Assembly (NCBI GenBank): GCA_036897445.1
Contig: JAYMTL010000004.1
Coordinates: 1-64,000 of the forward strand
Direction of reading: 5' to 3'
DNA: 64,000 bases
Source of the DNA: Pelargonium tetragonum
Taxonomy: Eukaryota > Streptophyta > Magnoliopsida > Geraniales > Geraniaceae
Position 1 is the stretch's first letter, and every line of letters begins with the position of its first letter. Under the pieces are notes generated by a model. It was not told the DNA's origin and ran no database searches. It worked only from the letters and a program-made list of their open reading frames with translations. The translations under genes and the position numbers were made by a program. Positions 24,201-37,889 of this stretch are shown here, in pieces.

Positions 24201-27200
24201 CAATTTATTTAAACGAATACTTAAGTTATATATAGTAAAAAGCTACGTACATTAAAATTCTCGGGGTTTTTGTAATGTTATCTCCTTCAGGAATGTAAGT
24301 TCTACAATATTCGGGAGTAACAAAAAGCCTGCTTTTTTCTGGGATTTTAAAGAAGTCCTTGCTTAGTAATAATCAATAGCTTTATTTAAATTTAAGATTT
24401 CCGGGATACAGCCACACACTTAGAGTCAAATTGCAAAAAGGGAAATTTCTTATTCATTTTTTTGAAAGGTATACCTATACTAGAGTGAGTTAAATATCAC
24501 TTTTAATTGTTGTACAAATTGAGTTTAATTGCATTATATGGAGGTATCCCTCTACTTACACGGGTATCCTTTTAAGAACAAGGCTATACTCACGAGGATT
24601 CCGTACTGCTGAAAGGAAGAGGGGCTCTCCTTTTATTCCAGGGCCCTACTCTGATACACGACCGCCTTTTAAGTCCTATTAACTTTCGGCGCTCTTATTT
24701 CGTTGTCTAAAAAGGAATCCTTTAAAATAGAGGTAGACTGGGATGGGATTATTTCTCCCGATTCTTGCCGGATCCAACCACCCCATTAAAAACTCCTTTT
24801 AGAAGAAAAACTAAAAAAGTTAGAGTCTTTTGAGGAGCTTCCCCTTTTACGCTTTATGCTATCCCAACGGCTTCTTATTAGAAAAGTGAGGAAGCTTTAG
24901 ACAACTTTACCTACTACTAAGGGAGTTCCATATAATCAAAGGGGAAATCACAAGTTATAATATGATAAACCCAGGAGTGAGGAACCTACATTAAGTAGGG
25001 GTACTTGTTCTAAAATCCTAAAGAGTATGTTGCATTATAGTTCTATTCATCTGTAAGCAAGGTTTCAGTACCTCAATTTCAAATAAAATTTATCTACGTC
25101 TACAAAGGGAAAGTAAACCTGACCCAGTTCTTAGTTATAAGGAGTACTTGATTATCATAGGGTGTAATTCTGGTAGACGTATCAGCTCGGTTAGCCCCTT
25201 TTGGTAAAAAAGAGCCCGAAGTGTGTCTTTATATACAACAAAAACTTGACTTTAAATCCAACCGAGTAATACATTAAAGCTTTCCCCGAGGTTACTAAGA
25301 TCTTTCAACATCTCTCACTACCTAGTTTCTTTATGCTTGTCAACTTAGCCACGGGGCAGAAAAACTCAAAAATGAGTGTTCTAATATGGTTATAAGGTAT
25401 ATCTTCCCCCTGTCTTTATAAATATGATTTTGTGATATTAAGGATAAAAAATATGCCCGCTTTTGTATAGGCAATCAGGGTTTCCTCTTATACCCGGTCA
25501 AGTAACAACTCACTATAATTTATTCCGCAAAATCACTTCTCACAAAAACGAATATTAGCTCTATCCAGAGTCAATCAAATTCTTATAATAAATAAAGGAA
25601 TTGCCGAGTACCATTTACAATAAGAGGTTAACATGGAACTGGTTTTAGAGTTTTAGTTGGTATAATACAAAAAGAGTAAGACTTGAATTTTCCATACCCT
25701 TAAAAAGAAACGATAGATTAATATAGGTACTCGTACCGCTGAGGTAAGTTGGACTATAACCCGCTTTTCATCGTGAACTGTTGCTGTGAAGAAGTTATGT
25801 ACTTTGCTTGAAACTGCTTAGGCTGTTAAAGATCCATTAACTATGCTTTATTTCTTCTTCTAAATTACTATGTCCTTTATGGATAGGGGTGCTCCCTAAA
25901 GATCCAAGTTTGAACGGCTATTTAATACAAGTAATTGTTTGGGGAGTCTTTATGAATATCTTTTTCTTTTTGTCTCGTAATTTAAATGATATAAAAAAAC
26001 CTTAAAGGAAGCTCCTAATAGGCCCACTTAACCCTTTTGGTACACCTAGAATTTCGAGTTTTGAGTCGGTCAATTATTGCTTTGTGTAACTAACGGCACC
26101 TATCTGAAGACCTTTATTTCGGTCAATATGGGATTGCAGGAAATAGAAACCTAACCCACTTCCTTATAATAGACAATTCATTACTTTAATTTAATGATAA
26201 ACCCTTGTCTTAGGCTCCGCTTCACCGATACTCCTATGCTCCTCTTTACATCAAAATCGAGTTAACCAACATACTAAACTGGGCGTGTCATGTTCTATTA
26301 CGTCCTATGTTATTGGCACTTACCACTCTTCACTTCAGATAGGAATTAACCCTTTCTTATAAAGCTGCAGGGGGTGTAAGCGAGTCCTGCTGAAAGACTC
26401 ATCTTATAAAGGATTCCAATTAAATAATTATATAGACAATAAGAAGATTTTCCATATTAACAATAAAGTGATACAAATCTTAATAGTTCTTATGAATTTC
26501 GTAAGTAAGATTTTCCTTTAGTGGGGACTACTTCCTAGGTTGTTGTCTAAAAGCTTTTATCTAAGGATTTAAGAGACAGGCGCTTTTCTTTATATGGGGT
26601 CTCGGGAAGGGCTATATAGTGTGCTTTTCGCAAATCACTAACTAAATCTAAAGAATTTAATGATTTTCTAATTCAGCGATTTTGCCATTTACAGGGGTTT
26701 GCCTATTTGCCTAGGAAATTAGACTCTTGAAGAATTAGGATAACTGTGCGGGGAAAGCTCAACTAGAAAGAGAGACATATGAGTATAACTTATATAGAAC
26801 AGAGTCTCCAAACATATCCCATTTCTTATTAGAGTTTTGTGCGTTGTATGGATAATACTAAACAAGAACCCAAACGTATATCCGAATGCTGCTAGTTCCT
26901 GACTTTTCTTTTATAATAATGTATGGATTTTATATATTTATTTAACTTTCCTTTGAAATCTCCTATTTATATTTACATCCTGTAAGGCTACTTGTTCCTA
27001 CACAATCCTAGCTAAAAAAAATCCCCTATGCCAATAAAATTTACACCTCTTAAAATTATAAGTATAAGGTATTTTCTTTGATATCCCTGATAGACTTGAA
27101 CACCTTCATCTAGGGTCTAAAGCTGCTTTTTTAAGGAGCACCCGCTCGGTCTGACTAATATTATACTAAAAATGAATAACCCAAATACAAGAGCCTCCCA

Positions 27201-30200
27201 CAGCTCTTGTTACTCAAAAGGCTTAGTTCATTCTGTTCAGAATAATATACCTAGACTCTACTTGTATATTTGCTTGCAAGACCCGCATATTACCTATAAA
27301 TATAAACCAAGGGATGCTCGAAAGGGCTCTCTATATCTATTCATCCTAATCCCTGGAAGTATAACCTTACGCGGAAATCCCTTAATTTATAACTATACCT
27401 AAATTTTATTTCGCCTGCGACATTATATTATTATAAATTATAAACCTAATGCTCATTTGACTTCTAGTTACTTAAGATTTTAGAAAGCCTTGTCGCTATA
27501 AAATAAGGGGGCTCCTAAAGAGTTAAGAAACGCAGTATAGCTTTTAATTGAAAAGGGTAGAATAAACCTGTAAGGAGTAAACACCCAGGCCAGATTTTAT
27601 AATTGTACAAATTCTAGGAACCCACAAAACCAAAAAGACTAGAAAGGGAATTTCAGAGTAAATGAGAAACTTATGAGTTACTTGTTTACGATAGATAAGT
27701 AGTCCTTAAAAAAGTACTGTAAAAACTTTTATGTATCCAGATATTAAGTTTTTTTGGTATCATGACCATGAGGTGTCTCGTCTACATCCAATTCCTTTCT
27801 TATGCTGTTCGAGCTAAGGGTATAAGAGAGTTTCGTACTGATTTCGAAAATTCGCGAGATGAAGAATGGATCATATACGAGGAGAGTATTAAAATTGTTT
27901 AGGAGAGGCCTTATAGCTTTTTTTTTTAAGTAAGTTAGTTGAACAAAATATAAAGAAATACTAAATTAGCTCGACTCTGCCCGCAGCTTTGTAGACTCCT
28001 GTTATAATTTAAATTATTGCATAGCAGACTTTTAGTCATATTCCAACTACGTAGAAAACTTATACAGGCCTCAGAAAATTTTATTAGTACAATCTTAGCA
28101 GAGTCGTTTTACTAAGCGGCACCTCTATCTATCTTTTTTGTGGTACAAAGTTATACCTCCAAGGATGATTCTAACAAGAATTCAAGTTTTAATTTGTAAG
28201 ATCCCTTTTAAATCCATTAGAAGAATTGAATCTTTCTTCACTTTTTCTGGTTTAGTCGGATCCGAATCCCCATCAATAGGCGACTAATTTACTATGAACT
28301 TTCCTTAATTAATACTCTACTATAACTCGTAATAAATACAAACTTCCCTATCGATTGCTCAGAGATATCTAATTTCTGTAGCACACGGATAAAACTTTCT
28401 AGTATAAATGAGGAATTTGCACAGAAATACCGAATCGAAAAGCTTCTAATGCTTGTTCAGGAACCCGCAATCACTAAAAGGGGCTGCTTCTATCATTTTA
28501 TAGTATCCCGAATTGAAAGACTATGCTACTTGTTTTTCAGAATGGAGGGTCTTGCCTGTCCAGTTTAGTAATTAAGGAATATTCCTTAATAGACCCATTG
28601 AAGCCTGAAAATCTAATCCTATAAGTTTAAAGGTTTTAATTTCACACAGTCATTGAAGATTCGGATCTTTTTCCGCAAAAGGTTTCCGTGTAACTTCGAC
28701 TGGTTTTCTATAAGTCTTATATTATAAAGCGATCCTTTTTAGAATTTAGAGTATAGGAGTAGGAGAAAAAATAGCTATCGCTTCCCTTCTAGGAGAACTT
28801 TTAGATTAACGGTAGGTTATGAACTGGAAGTGGGACTGAATTATTCCCTAGTATAGCAATTTTAATTAGCGGTAGGCTATTTGATACAAAAGTATTCTAG
28901 TAATCATATTTCTTATTAAAATACGAGATCTGCAGGATTTTTTATTTAAGGAACTTCATTTACTATGGGATAAATCGCCTTATTTTGTCTAGAACTCATT
29001 AGCCTACATAGAACCCCTTCTTTTCCATTGTACTAAAATTTGTCTTACTGGAAGCAGGTATTGGATATACGAACTATACTTACTGTAGTCTTCCAAGAAT
29101 ATTATAGAAGTTTTTATCTTGTTGAGATCTCTAGAAATAGGGCTGAGTCAATAAGTTTAATCTTAGTAGGTAGAGAAAAAGGCGAGAAAAATTGATTATA
29201 CCCTACCCTAAAAGTTGGTTTAGTTAGAACTGAACCGAAATCAGAGCATTAGTTTCTTAAATATGGAAATTTCGAGCTAATCTGCGCATACCTTTAACTT
29301 CTAGTATTTGCAGGGGTCCCCTTTTTTAGCTGTTCTAGCTGAGATGAGTAACTGAAGTACCTAACCCTATATCAAAGTAAGCATTCCCTTGACTTTTTTA
29401 GTTGGTATAACGTGGAAATACCTGCTCTTTCTAGTAATTTGGTGAAAAGAGAAATACCCCCTGTATTATAACATTTTTTAATTCTACTTGTGATAAAAAT
29501 CTACCAAAAAGGGTTTGGAAACTTAGTAACGTTATAAAGAGCCTATTCGTGTCCTTTTAAGGCAATCTAAGGAAGCTTGCTTTAGGCTACAATAACATAT
29601 AAAACTTTTTTTGAAATTCTTGTTTGTATTTATAAAGAAGTACTCCTCAGGAATTCCGTAATAAATTATAAGTAAAACCATAGTTTTTTATATATCATAA
29701 CTAGCAAGCTTAGAAAACACTGGAAAACTGTAACAGTATTCATATCGAGATTTTCTAACTAAACTAAAACAAAGACTTCGTAAAGTAAGCCCTTATGCTA
29801 TTCCCTTTATTACTTTTAGTTACCCTTATTAAAATTTCGGGATCTTAGTAATACCAAGCGAGTTTTCCCATCCTTCTATCTGAGGACAAGTGCCTTTCTA
29901 TAAGAATTAGATATGCGTATTTCAGTAACCTACCGGGTAAGAAAATGTTAGATATGTATATAGTCTAAGGGGTACTTGTGCAGCTTTTTGTTTTTTTTAC
30001 AGGAATATCTTAAAGAACCCTGCCTAAAAGAAGAGATGCAGTGACCAGGAGTTCATCCCACCTATTATATGTTTTACTAATGCTTTGTTACTCCTGGGGT
30101 TTTTACTGATAGTTTTAATAAGCCCCGAGTTACTTCACAAAGGGGGAAAACCCTGATGCGATCCCTAAAACTTTTTAAAGAAAGCTAGTGCTTTAAGATT

Positions 30201-31880
30201 AAGGGATATTTCTAGTAATAGAATTGACTTTGAATTAATTCAAGACTAGACTAAAAGGAATTCTTATAGATTCCTGTATTTTTTTAAGAATTCCATGTTG
30301 TAAGCTTGACTTACTACAGAACAGAATAGATGGATCCGTAACTGGCACTTCAAAAGTATGTGACCTTAAACACGGGCGTAATAAGTTACTCTTTTTTTAC
30401 AGTTTCTATACTCAAATTTATAGAAAACGCTTTCACTTCGGGCCTTGAGTACACTTTTTGAGAAAAGGGAGTTGTATCTGACTATTAGGCTATTTTTCAA
30501 GCCTTACACTTCCGGTACTTATATTTTGAAATCTTAATATGACATTGAAAGCCTTTTTGTAAGAATCCACTAGAATTAGGCATGCACTGAAATTTCCTTG
30601 CTGTTAAAGCGATTACATTCGGCGCAATGCAACAATATAGTAAGGTAAATAGAAAACGAGAAGGATTTCTTATAAGCTTATAACTACTTCAGTAACTTTG
30701 TATGTAAGTTTTTCTTAGTTTTCTTCGTCGCCGTTGTAGTAAACCCTTTCTCGCGGGCCTAGAACACAAAACTTAAAGGATGCCTTTATTTTGCAATTGA
30801 AATTACCCTTATGTAGGAGCTTCTATAAGATAGGTATAACACACTTTTTATATTTAGTATAGACTCCCTGCTAAATCTCGTAGAGGATATTTAACCAGCG
30901 CTTTTCTCACTTCGTAGTAAGGGTCTTGATAAGAACGTTGATTCTCCTTTTTAGGCAACCCCCCCTTAGGAAATGCGATATTAAAATTCTGTTTCTGATA
31001 TTTGGATATTCTAAAATTGGAAACCCCTAAACTTTATAGTACAACCCGATAACTTTTTTGGTACTCTCTAGCTAAAATTTAGGGGTAGCTTTGAATCTGA
31101 GGCCTAATAACTAATCTTTAAAAGTATACCCCCGTAAGTATTCCTAAAAGTCTCTCTCATGAAACTAGATAAGTATAAGTGTAATTGTTGTTTAGTGGTT
31201 ACATATTATGCTTTGAAAAAAGGAATCTTGGCTAGCTGCTCTGACTAGGGTTTCTGAATTCTTTTAATAATTTGTCATGCAAATTCCTTTAGATTAGACC
31301 AAGATTTTAGGCTTATATGGACTCCTAGTTACGGATTTCTGGGTTAGATATTAGGACGAGGCCGTACAACTCCTATTTGTGGGAAATATAATACGGATTT
31401 TTTAGAGAAAAACTTTATCATGATTATGTACATTCCCAGGGAGTTTTTACTGGTTAGTTAGACCAGAAAGCTCCTTTATTTCTCCGTCTTAGGCCGGGGG
31501 GATCTAAAAGAACGCAGTATTCTTTATCTTTATAAGAATTTTGACCTCTTAAATTTCTTAATAATTTTGGTGAGCTTCTCTGAATTAACAAACCTCGAAG
31601 CTTTACTGGCGCTTCTATTTTTAGAGGGTCCTATATGTATAAAGCTGGGTTTGGCACTGGTTGTCTAAAGGATTCTCAATATTGAAGAAAAAGAGTGCAC
31701 TTGCATAGAGTTTTGCATGGATATCGGGTGCGTACCTATGTTTTTCTTGTAATTTGAAGGCATTCTCCTCCTTGGGAAAGGTCTAAATGAGTATAAACTT
31801 ATTTATTATAACCGGAAAATCTAGTAAAAGGGACTCCTTTAGAGTTTAGATGAAAAATAGAAACCAAATTTTTATATAAA

Positions 31881-31888
31881 GGGGGCCC
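31881..31888. repeat. GC palindrome GGGGCCCC
   Basis: Second exact GGGGCCCC, preceded by another G and set in AT-rich DNA (aaag before, attta after). The copy at 36381 is also preceded by an extra G. Confidence 0.85.
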
Positions 31889-32658
31889 CATTTAGTTAAT
31901 AGAATAACCGCAGGAAATACAAGATAAGGAAGAAATATTAGTAATGCTTAAATGCAAATCAAAAAGGAAATAACTTACTATAGAATTAGATTCTCTACCT
32001 CTACTTCGATCCCTAAGCTAAGAATAAGCAAAAGAAAGTAAAGCTAAGTCCGCTGTTGGAGCTAGCGGGTATAGCTGATAATGAAAGTACAGGAGCCCGC
32101 GCTTATCCTATTCTTATAAAGTTTCCATCTTTATCTATCCCTGAAAAAGAGATCTCTACGAATTTAGTGTAAACGAATTAATAGGACAACTCTCTAGATT
32201 TTAGTATTCAAGCAAAAGTTCTGCGAGTTCAAAAAACCCTTTTTCATAAGAAGACTTTTTACTTATTAAAGGAAATCCATAACTTATCTATAAAGGGGTT
32301 TTATTTTATTAAACCAATAGCTCGTATATTTTTAAGAGCCCTTGCTAAGAAATTTCGAGGCTCAATAATTGCTCCCTTACTTTTTTAAATCCTAAACTTG
32401 TTATATAAAAAAATGTCAGGAGACTAGCTCCGCATAAGGGGCTCGTACTTACAATTTATTAATAAGCTTCCTTTAAATACTTGACTTTTACCGAAAATAA
32501 GACTCTCGCAATTACTTAGTAGAATCACTCTTTTTTTTCTAGTTACGGATTAACGCGCTTTTATTGAAAGCAAGTAAAAACTTTGTTTAGATATCTAACT
32601 GCCCCCGGTTGAGACTCTATTCTTATCTGTTCAATCATTCCGTTTCCGCTAAAAGGTC

Positions 32659-32682
32659 GCAGGTTCAAATCCCACTGTCCTG
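32659..32682 (+). pseudogene. tRNA T-arm / pol III B-box relic
   Basis: GCAGG-TTCAAAT-CCCAC (32659-32675) contains the 11-mer GGTTCAAATCC, the T-loop of tRNAs and the B-box of RNA polymerase III promoters. Three of the five T-stem pairs hold. The next seven bases (tgtcctg) would be the 3' acceptor strand, but I find no matching 5' strand, D-arm or anticodon arm upstream. It is either a tRNA relic or the head of a tRNA-derived element; the amino-acid identity cannot be read. Confidence 0.4.
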
Positions 32683-34988
32683 GTTAAAGACTCCTTGCTC
32701 GGAATCTATTTTATTTCTACACAAGTTATTCGAATCACTAAAATAGGATACCTTTTTCTTCAGTGCTTATGAGTCTTCTCAAAGAATTAGCCTAGCTTTG
32801 GGAAGTACCCTAAACACCAAATTTTGTACTTACTTTCCCTTTTTTTAGGGATCCTTAATAATCTAAAGAAGATACCTGAGTTGTATCTAGCTTTAAGCAC
32901 AAGGATTTTCCGATACTTGATAGGAGATTTAAAGTCACCATATTGTACGAGCTTTGTCTTGAAAAAGTCTAACTGCAGGGATTAAAAAGATTATGAGTAC
33001 AGAACAAGAGTCAATGTCACGCAGGTTTTTGAATTAAGAACATCCCAGAGTATGCCTTTCACTTTTTTGTTTTGGTTCTAAGGTTGTACTGACTGGCAGT
33101 ATCTCGTACTAAAAGAAACCTAGGATTTCTATTGAGCGCGGAATTGCTAAGTTTCAGATTCTAGATATAGCTCTTAAATCTCTTTTGGTTGCCTAGAGCG
33201 AGCCCTGTGAATTTTCAATTACTATAATTTATGACTTCAGCTTTGTTTTAACAAATAAAGTTGTGTGCTGTAACTTTATACTTCTCGCCTCTCAGCAAAG
33301 GCTTTGATAAACTTTTTGTTATTATCTAATATCTAATCGGGATACTTTTAATCCTTTTTACATTTAAAGTTGAATAAGCGCAGTAATAAAATGAAACAGG
33401 AGACCCCTAAGAAAATAGATTCACGCGCTCCTTGTTTGGTAGGAATAAAAATATGTGCTAGTTGTCCTGTCATAGGAAATCCTTAATTACTCTACATTCT
33501 CGGTTACTTTTATAGGTTTTGGGATCGTCTAGTTTTTTTAGTGACTTAGCAAATGTACTCAGTAATAAAGCTCGAATACTTATTACTTATTTGTTACTTA
33601 CCAACCAAGACTCTACAGGAATCTGAAAAACTCTTTATAAGTCTTTTTGTAATTAAAAAGGGTTAGCAATACACTAAAAAGTTCTGTATATGGTTGAATA
33701 TTGAAATATAAGTAAGATAGGTAAATGGTATGGAGTTCCTGCCATTATCTGGACCTAGTAATTATTACCTATATAGGGAAGCTTAGCTTCAAAAATCTTT
33801 TATAGATAAATATAGAAAACTAAAACGAGAGATAAGTTCTTCGCTTGGTTTTAATTACCAACGACATATCAACCTGAAAAAGATCTTAGTTTAAATTGAC
33901 ACAAAGTGCCTATTCAATTAGTAAGAAAGATTTATCAGAGGTAGCCTCAAAATAGAAGGAGTTCACTTATTAATGTCCTTTAAAAGGTTTTTCTTTACTT
34001 TCTTTACCCACTCTGTCCTATGCTCTTGTAATAAATACAAAAAAGCTTTCGAATATTCTGAGACTGCAAAAAGCCTGGTATCCTTACATTAAGGCATTTA
34101 GGAGTGCGCTATTCCTGATAGAAAACCTGAGAAATAAACATAACTTAAAGGCTAAAAGGACTCTATTAGGAGTAAGCACCATTCCACAGGATCTTTTTAT
34201 ATTCTAGCCTCTTTATAACCCGTGCTCTAAGCTAAGAGAGATTTTTCACTTCTTTACTAGGGTTTCCACTTACATACGGGTGTTAGAGAGTGGAGTAAAG
34301 GACACGCATTTTCATAAAAAAATCTAAGGCCTACTGGATTACGAGTTTTTGGCCTTTTAGATAGTATATTACTAAGAGTTCTCTACTAGGAAAGGCATCC
34401 TTGACAAGGCAAAATGACTTTGTTGGAAATAAAACCTAAGCCGCTTTTGAACTTATACACCTGGTTTTTGCAAAGTAAAGTAGAGGCATATTAGGCCACG
34501 TCATGTCGTGTATTATTTCATGGTCCTTAACTTGTCAGTATCAGTAAAACTCTTTTGGCACTGCAAAGGCTTGGGGTGCGAGCTATCTCTTTTAGAGGAT
34601 CCCGGGTTTCTATTTTCCGCTTGGCAAGCACTAGCAAAGTAAGGTAGGAGTTTAGTTATCCCGAAAGCTGCTAGGAAAGTGTAACAAACGGAGATATAGA
34701 AGCTTTTTTAGATCAAGGAGTACCCTTTTACCGGGAATTACCTCAAGTCACCCCGAGTTATTAAACAGGTATTTTCCTAAGCCCAGCACTTGTCCTGTTA
34801 TGTTATTTAAAAAATCTTTAGCTTTCCTATATAGAATTCTGGGTCCTTTTAAGGTCTTTGGTCAGATACTTTTTAATTTATCCGCTTTAAAAAGGGCAGT
34901 AGCTCTCTTAGGGATTTCTAGAACAATTGGGGTTCTAAGGCAATAAACGAGGAACTCATTAAAGAGGTAAAATACCTCAATGTACTAA
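32683..34988. other. Non-genic stretch between tRNA-type relics
   Basis: I see no gene, rRNA motif or long repeat in this interval. Scattered short GC motifs continue. Confidence 0.5.
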
Positions 34989-35012
34989 TATGTTGGGAGG
35001 ATTCGAACCTAC
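34989..35012 (-). pseudogene. tRNA T-arm / B-box relic
   Basis: On the minus strand, GTAGG-TTCGAAT-CCTCC (plus 34996-35012) contains the exact 11-mer GGTTCGAATCC; four of five stem pairs hold. The acceptor 3' strand would be CAACATA, with no partner found upstream. The place where the anticodon arm should be (plus 35021-35036) is occupied by a near-palindromic GC motif (ggggattctactccc), as if such a motif had been inserted into a tRNA gene. A D-arm is not recognisable. Confidence 0.4.
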
Positions 35013-36810
35013 GCTATTCTGGGGATTCTACTCCCTTAGTAATAGTAATTTTTATATTAGGAGCCCCGGGTTTCCTGCTATTATTTTTTACTACATTTAG
35101 TATATTTAGTTTATTGGGACTCTATTTTTCAAAAGTCTTTTCTCGTTGTTTAAGGGGAGCGGCAATTCCTGTTTCCAAAACCTGCGGGGTCTTGGGCCTA
35201 AGCACTTTTGTGATCCCTACTTAAGTTAGGCCTAAAAACATTTTAGAGTAAAACTAAGATATAAGCGTTTTAAGGTCCCCAAGGAAAAACCATAGCAATA
35301 TGGGGTGATATCAGCCTACTTTTTGTACGTTGATCCAAGTTGGGGTCTCTGCCCAGTATTTTTATAAAGTCTTTTCAGTAACCCTGAGTAATAAGCATTT
35401 GATTTTTTTTAAGGGTTGCATTATCCAAAAAAGCAAGTACAAAAGCAAAAGTTATACCTTAGAGAGTTTTTCCTATTGTTGAGATAGACAAGGAGCCCTA
35501 TTAAAAAATACAGGCTAACCTTTAGTAGATAACTTTCCTAAAATAGGAGCCTTACACATTAAAAAGGGAAATCCCCTACATTCTTTTTTATAAACGGATA
35601 GGGATACCTTCAATTAGAATCCCAAAAAATTAAGAGTGTATGATCCCTCTATAGTAAATAAGTTCCAAAAAGCTTAAAGAATACAAACTTATCTCTAAGT
35701 TTTTGCTTTATTCTGCAACTGCTACTCGTTGGTATTCCTTTTTAACAAGCTAAGCACCCCCTTTTTGTATGAGTAAGCGCCTAAATTAATATGTTAATCA
35801 TCTGTTTTCATGCATTTGTAGAGTCAAATTCTTCTTGATTCTTCAAAACTTTATTTTGAGGATTTTTGATTGCCCCTTATTTAGGATACAGCTTTTATTA
35901 ACTATTAACGGGTTGTACCCATTTTTTTATTATTCCTTAAACTATAAACAGGAGTTTACTCTAACCTAACATTTAGTAACCTTTGCTTATATACGGATAA
36001 CTTGTCAAATATTTTAGTGCCTACCAGAAAAGTCCCTTGCACGCTGAAATATCTTTAATTATGAGGAATGAGGAGTCTTTTTTGATACTGCAACAACCAG
36101 GACCCCCCTTTATACTGCACCTAAGTCCCGTAAACCTTTAGAAAGAATCTCAACTGAAATTGAAATCTCTCTAGTCCTACAATACTCAAAGGGGCTATAC
36201 CTACTAAAACTACTTATCCTTTTTCTGACTTTGAATTGCTTAATTACTTACTGCAACTCTCCTTTTTAGCGGGATTCTACCAACTGAGACGCCTAACGCG
36301 GAGAGTTTTAAATACTAAAGTTCCTTGTCCATAAAAAGTTTCTAATCTAACTAAAATCAAAAGGAATAATGATGTGAGAGGGGGCCCCTACCCTATGAAA
36401 ACTTTTATAATGTTTTACTTAATAAGCACCCTTTATTAAGCGGCCGTAACTTTTGTTTTTTCTAAATTCCTTTTGTACTATTCTTTTAAAAGCTCTAGGC
36501 CCTCCTGCTAGCTAGAACACCCGGCAACAACAGGAAATTCTCCCTTAATTCTACTTATGTTCTTACTTTATGCCAATTTATCCTTAGACTTCGGACTTCC
36601 TTTAACAGCCTAAACGCTTATATCTGATATATAGGAAACCTTGCTGAACTACTTTAATTTAATAATAACTCGCAGTAATTAGACTTCTTCCCGCACGTGG
36701 ATATCTGCTATACTTGAGCTTGATATTCTATTTTAAGCTTGATTTTTAGGGAGCCTAAGCCTCATTATCAACTCATCAGCTTCGCTCTCTCTATCATATC
36801 TGTTTCAGAT
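35013..36810. other. Non-genic stretch between tRNA-type relics
   Basis: No recognisable gene. It contains GC motifs, including the GGGGCCCC at 36381-36388 listed separately. Confidence 0.5.
36381..36388. repeat. GC palindrome GGGGCCCC
   Basis: Third exact GGGGCCCC in the window, again with an additional G before it. It lies between two tRNA-type relics. Confidence 0.85.
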
Positions 36811-36879
36811 CAGAATTCTAGGATTCGAACCAAGTCTATTTTTTGAAATTGAATATCGAAGGTCCAAGCCCCAATTCCA
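36811..36879 (-). pseudogene. Short tRNA-like sequence (69 nt), possibly degenerate
   Basis: On the minus strand, TGGAATT at the 5' end can pair with AATTCTG at the 3' end (five A-T/G-C pairs and two G-T pairs). An A follows in the discriminator position. The T-arm is CTTGG-TTCGAAT-CCTAG with four of five pairs. Total length is 69 nt against the usual 72-76. The 38-nt middle has a GCTTGG element where the D-loop should be, but I cannot fold a convincing anticodon stem, so no anticodon is given. It is the most complete of the relics in this cluster. It could be a reduced organellar tRNA or a decayed one. Confidence 0.35.
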
Positions 36880-37865
36880 GAGACTAGAACCAAATAAACT
36901 TAAAAGGATTTTCTAGTTCTAACTTTATCCTAGGTAAACCAGGGGTCCCCCTTTTCCTATCGATTTATTCCTTTTTAGAGTTTTTAATGATCGAAGCCTT
37001 TCCGCATATCTTGGCTTACCGCACTCCTGCGTCCTTAAATATTTTAAAGACTAAGATAAGAGACTCCACAATACTATATAAATTTAGATAGAATTCTCTT
37101 ACTTTCGTTGACAGAGACAGAGGAAAAGGTTTTTTCAAATACATGCTCTCACCGGGCGATCCTTTCCAGCGAACATTTAAGAATGAGATACCGCTATTAT
37201 ACCTTATTAAATAGGAAAGGAAAAACCCAAACAACTTAAATGGCCTCCCCTTTTAGGAATTTGCTTATGTCGATAGACAAATTAGGACTATAACTAGCTG
37301 TACTAGGGATCCGAATGGATAACTAATATAATGAATTTAAAGGGGATAAAGATATAATGTAACTAAATCCTGTTTATCCTGTACTATTTCGTGGAGCATA
37401 GAAGTTTCTCTTACTGAATTTAAAGAGTTCTTCCATAGATGGGACCCATCCTATTAGACTAGACATAAGGGCTTAAAGTTGAGCTGGAACTTTTTAAAAT
37501 AAATACTATAAATTTAGTATAAGATTTCATTGCATTAACTTATGAAATGCAACTCTATTGGGTTTCCTATGCGGATTGAGTGGGTATATTCACCAAGCAA
37601 AAGTCTCACATATATAGGATAAGAGGCTCGTGATCATTAGAAATTCACAAGAAAGAAATTTTGGAGCTGTATTTTACAAACGCGTGAGTAGATGGATCCA
37701 CTTGAGGACGTGGCTAGGGATAGAACATAGCACCAGTAGAAATATTAGAATACAAAAGATATAAACCCTCATGAAGGCAAAAAGCGAATCGTAATAATGA
37801 AAGAGTTGCTTATACAAGTAGGAGTTTTCGGGCTAGAGCATGAATGAGTCAATTTCATTTTGGTT

Positions 37866-37889
37866 TGTCGGGACAGGATTTGAACCTGT
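37866..37889 (-). pseudogene. tRNA T-arm with acceptor 3' strand
   Basis: On the minus strand ACAGG-TTCAAAT-CCTGT (plus 37873-37889) forms a perfect 5-bp T-stem with a standard T-loop. It is followed by CCCGACA and an A in the discriminator position. No complementary TGTCGGG lies at tRNA distance upstream. The 25 bases between a weak partner (TGTTAGA) and the T-arm are too few for D and anticodon arms, so this is a 3' tRNA fragment. Confidence 0.45.

Larger units (their letters stand above)
5031..32640. other. Long non-genic AT-rich background with GC motifs
   Basis: Over about 27.6 kb I find no recognisable gene, RNA gene or long repeat. Open frames are short and give no known motif. The longest, about 109 codons at 7593-7922 on the plus strand, is at the length expected by chance. 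What recurs are short GC-rich clusters of the form A/T, then two to four G, a short centre, two to four C, then A/T. Palindromic examples are listed separately. Short reading frames at 19,313-19,850 look superficially protein-like but match nothing I know. Confidence 0.5.
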
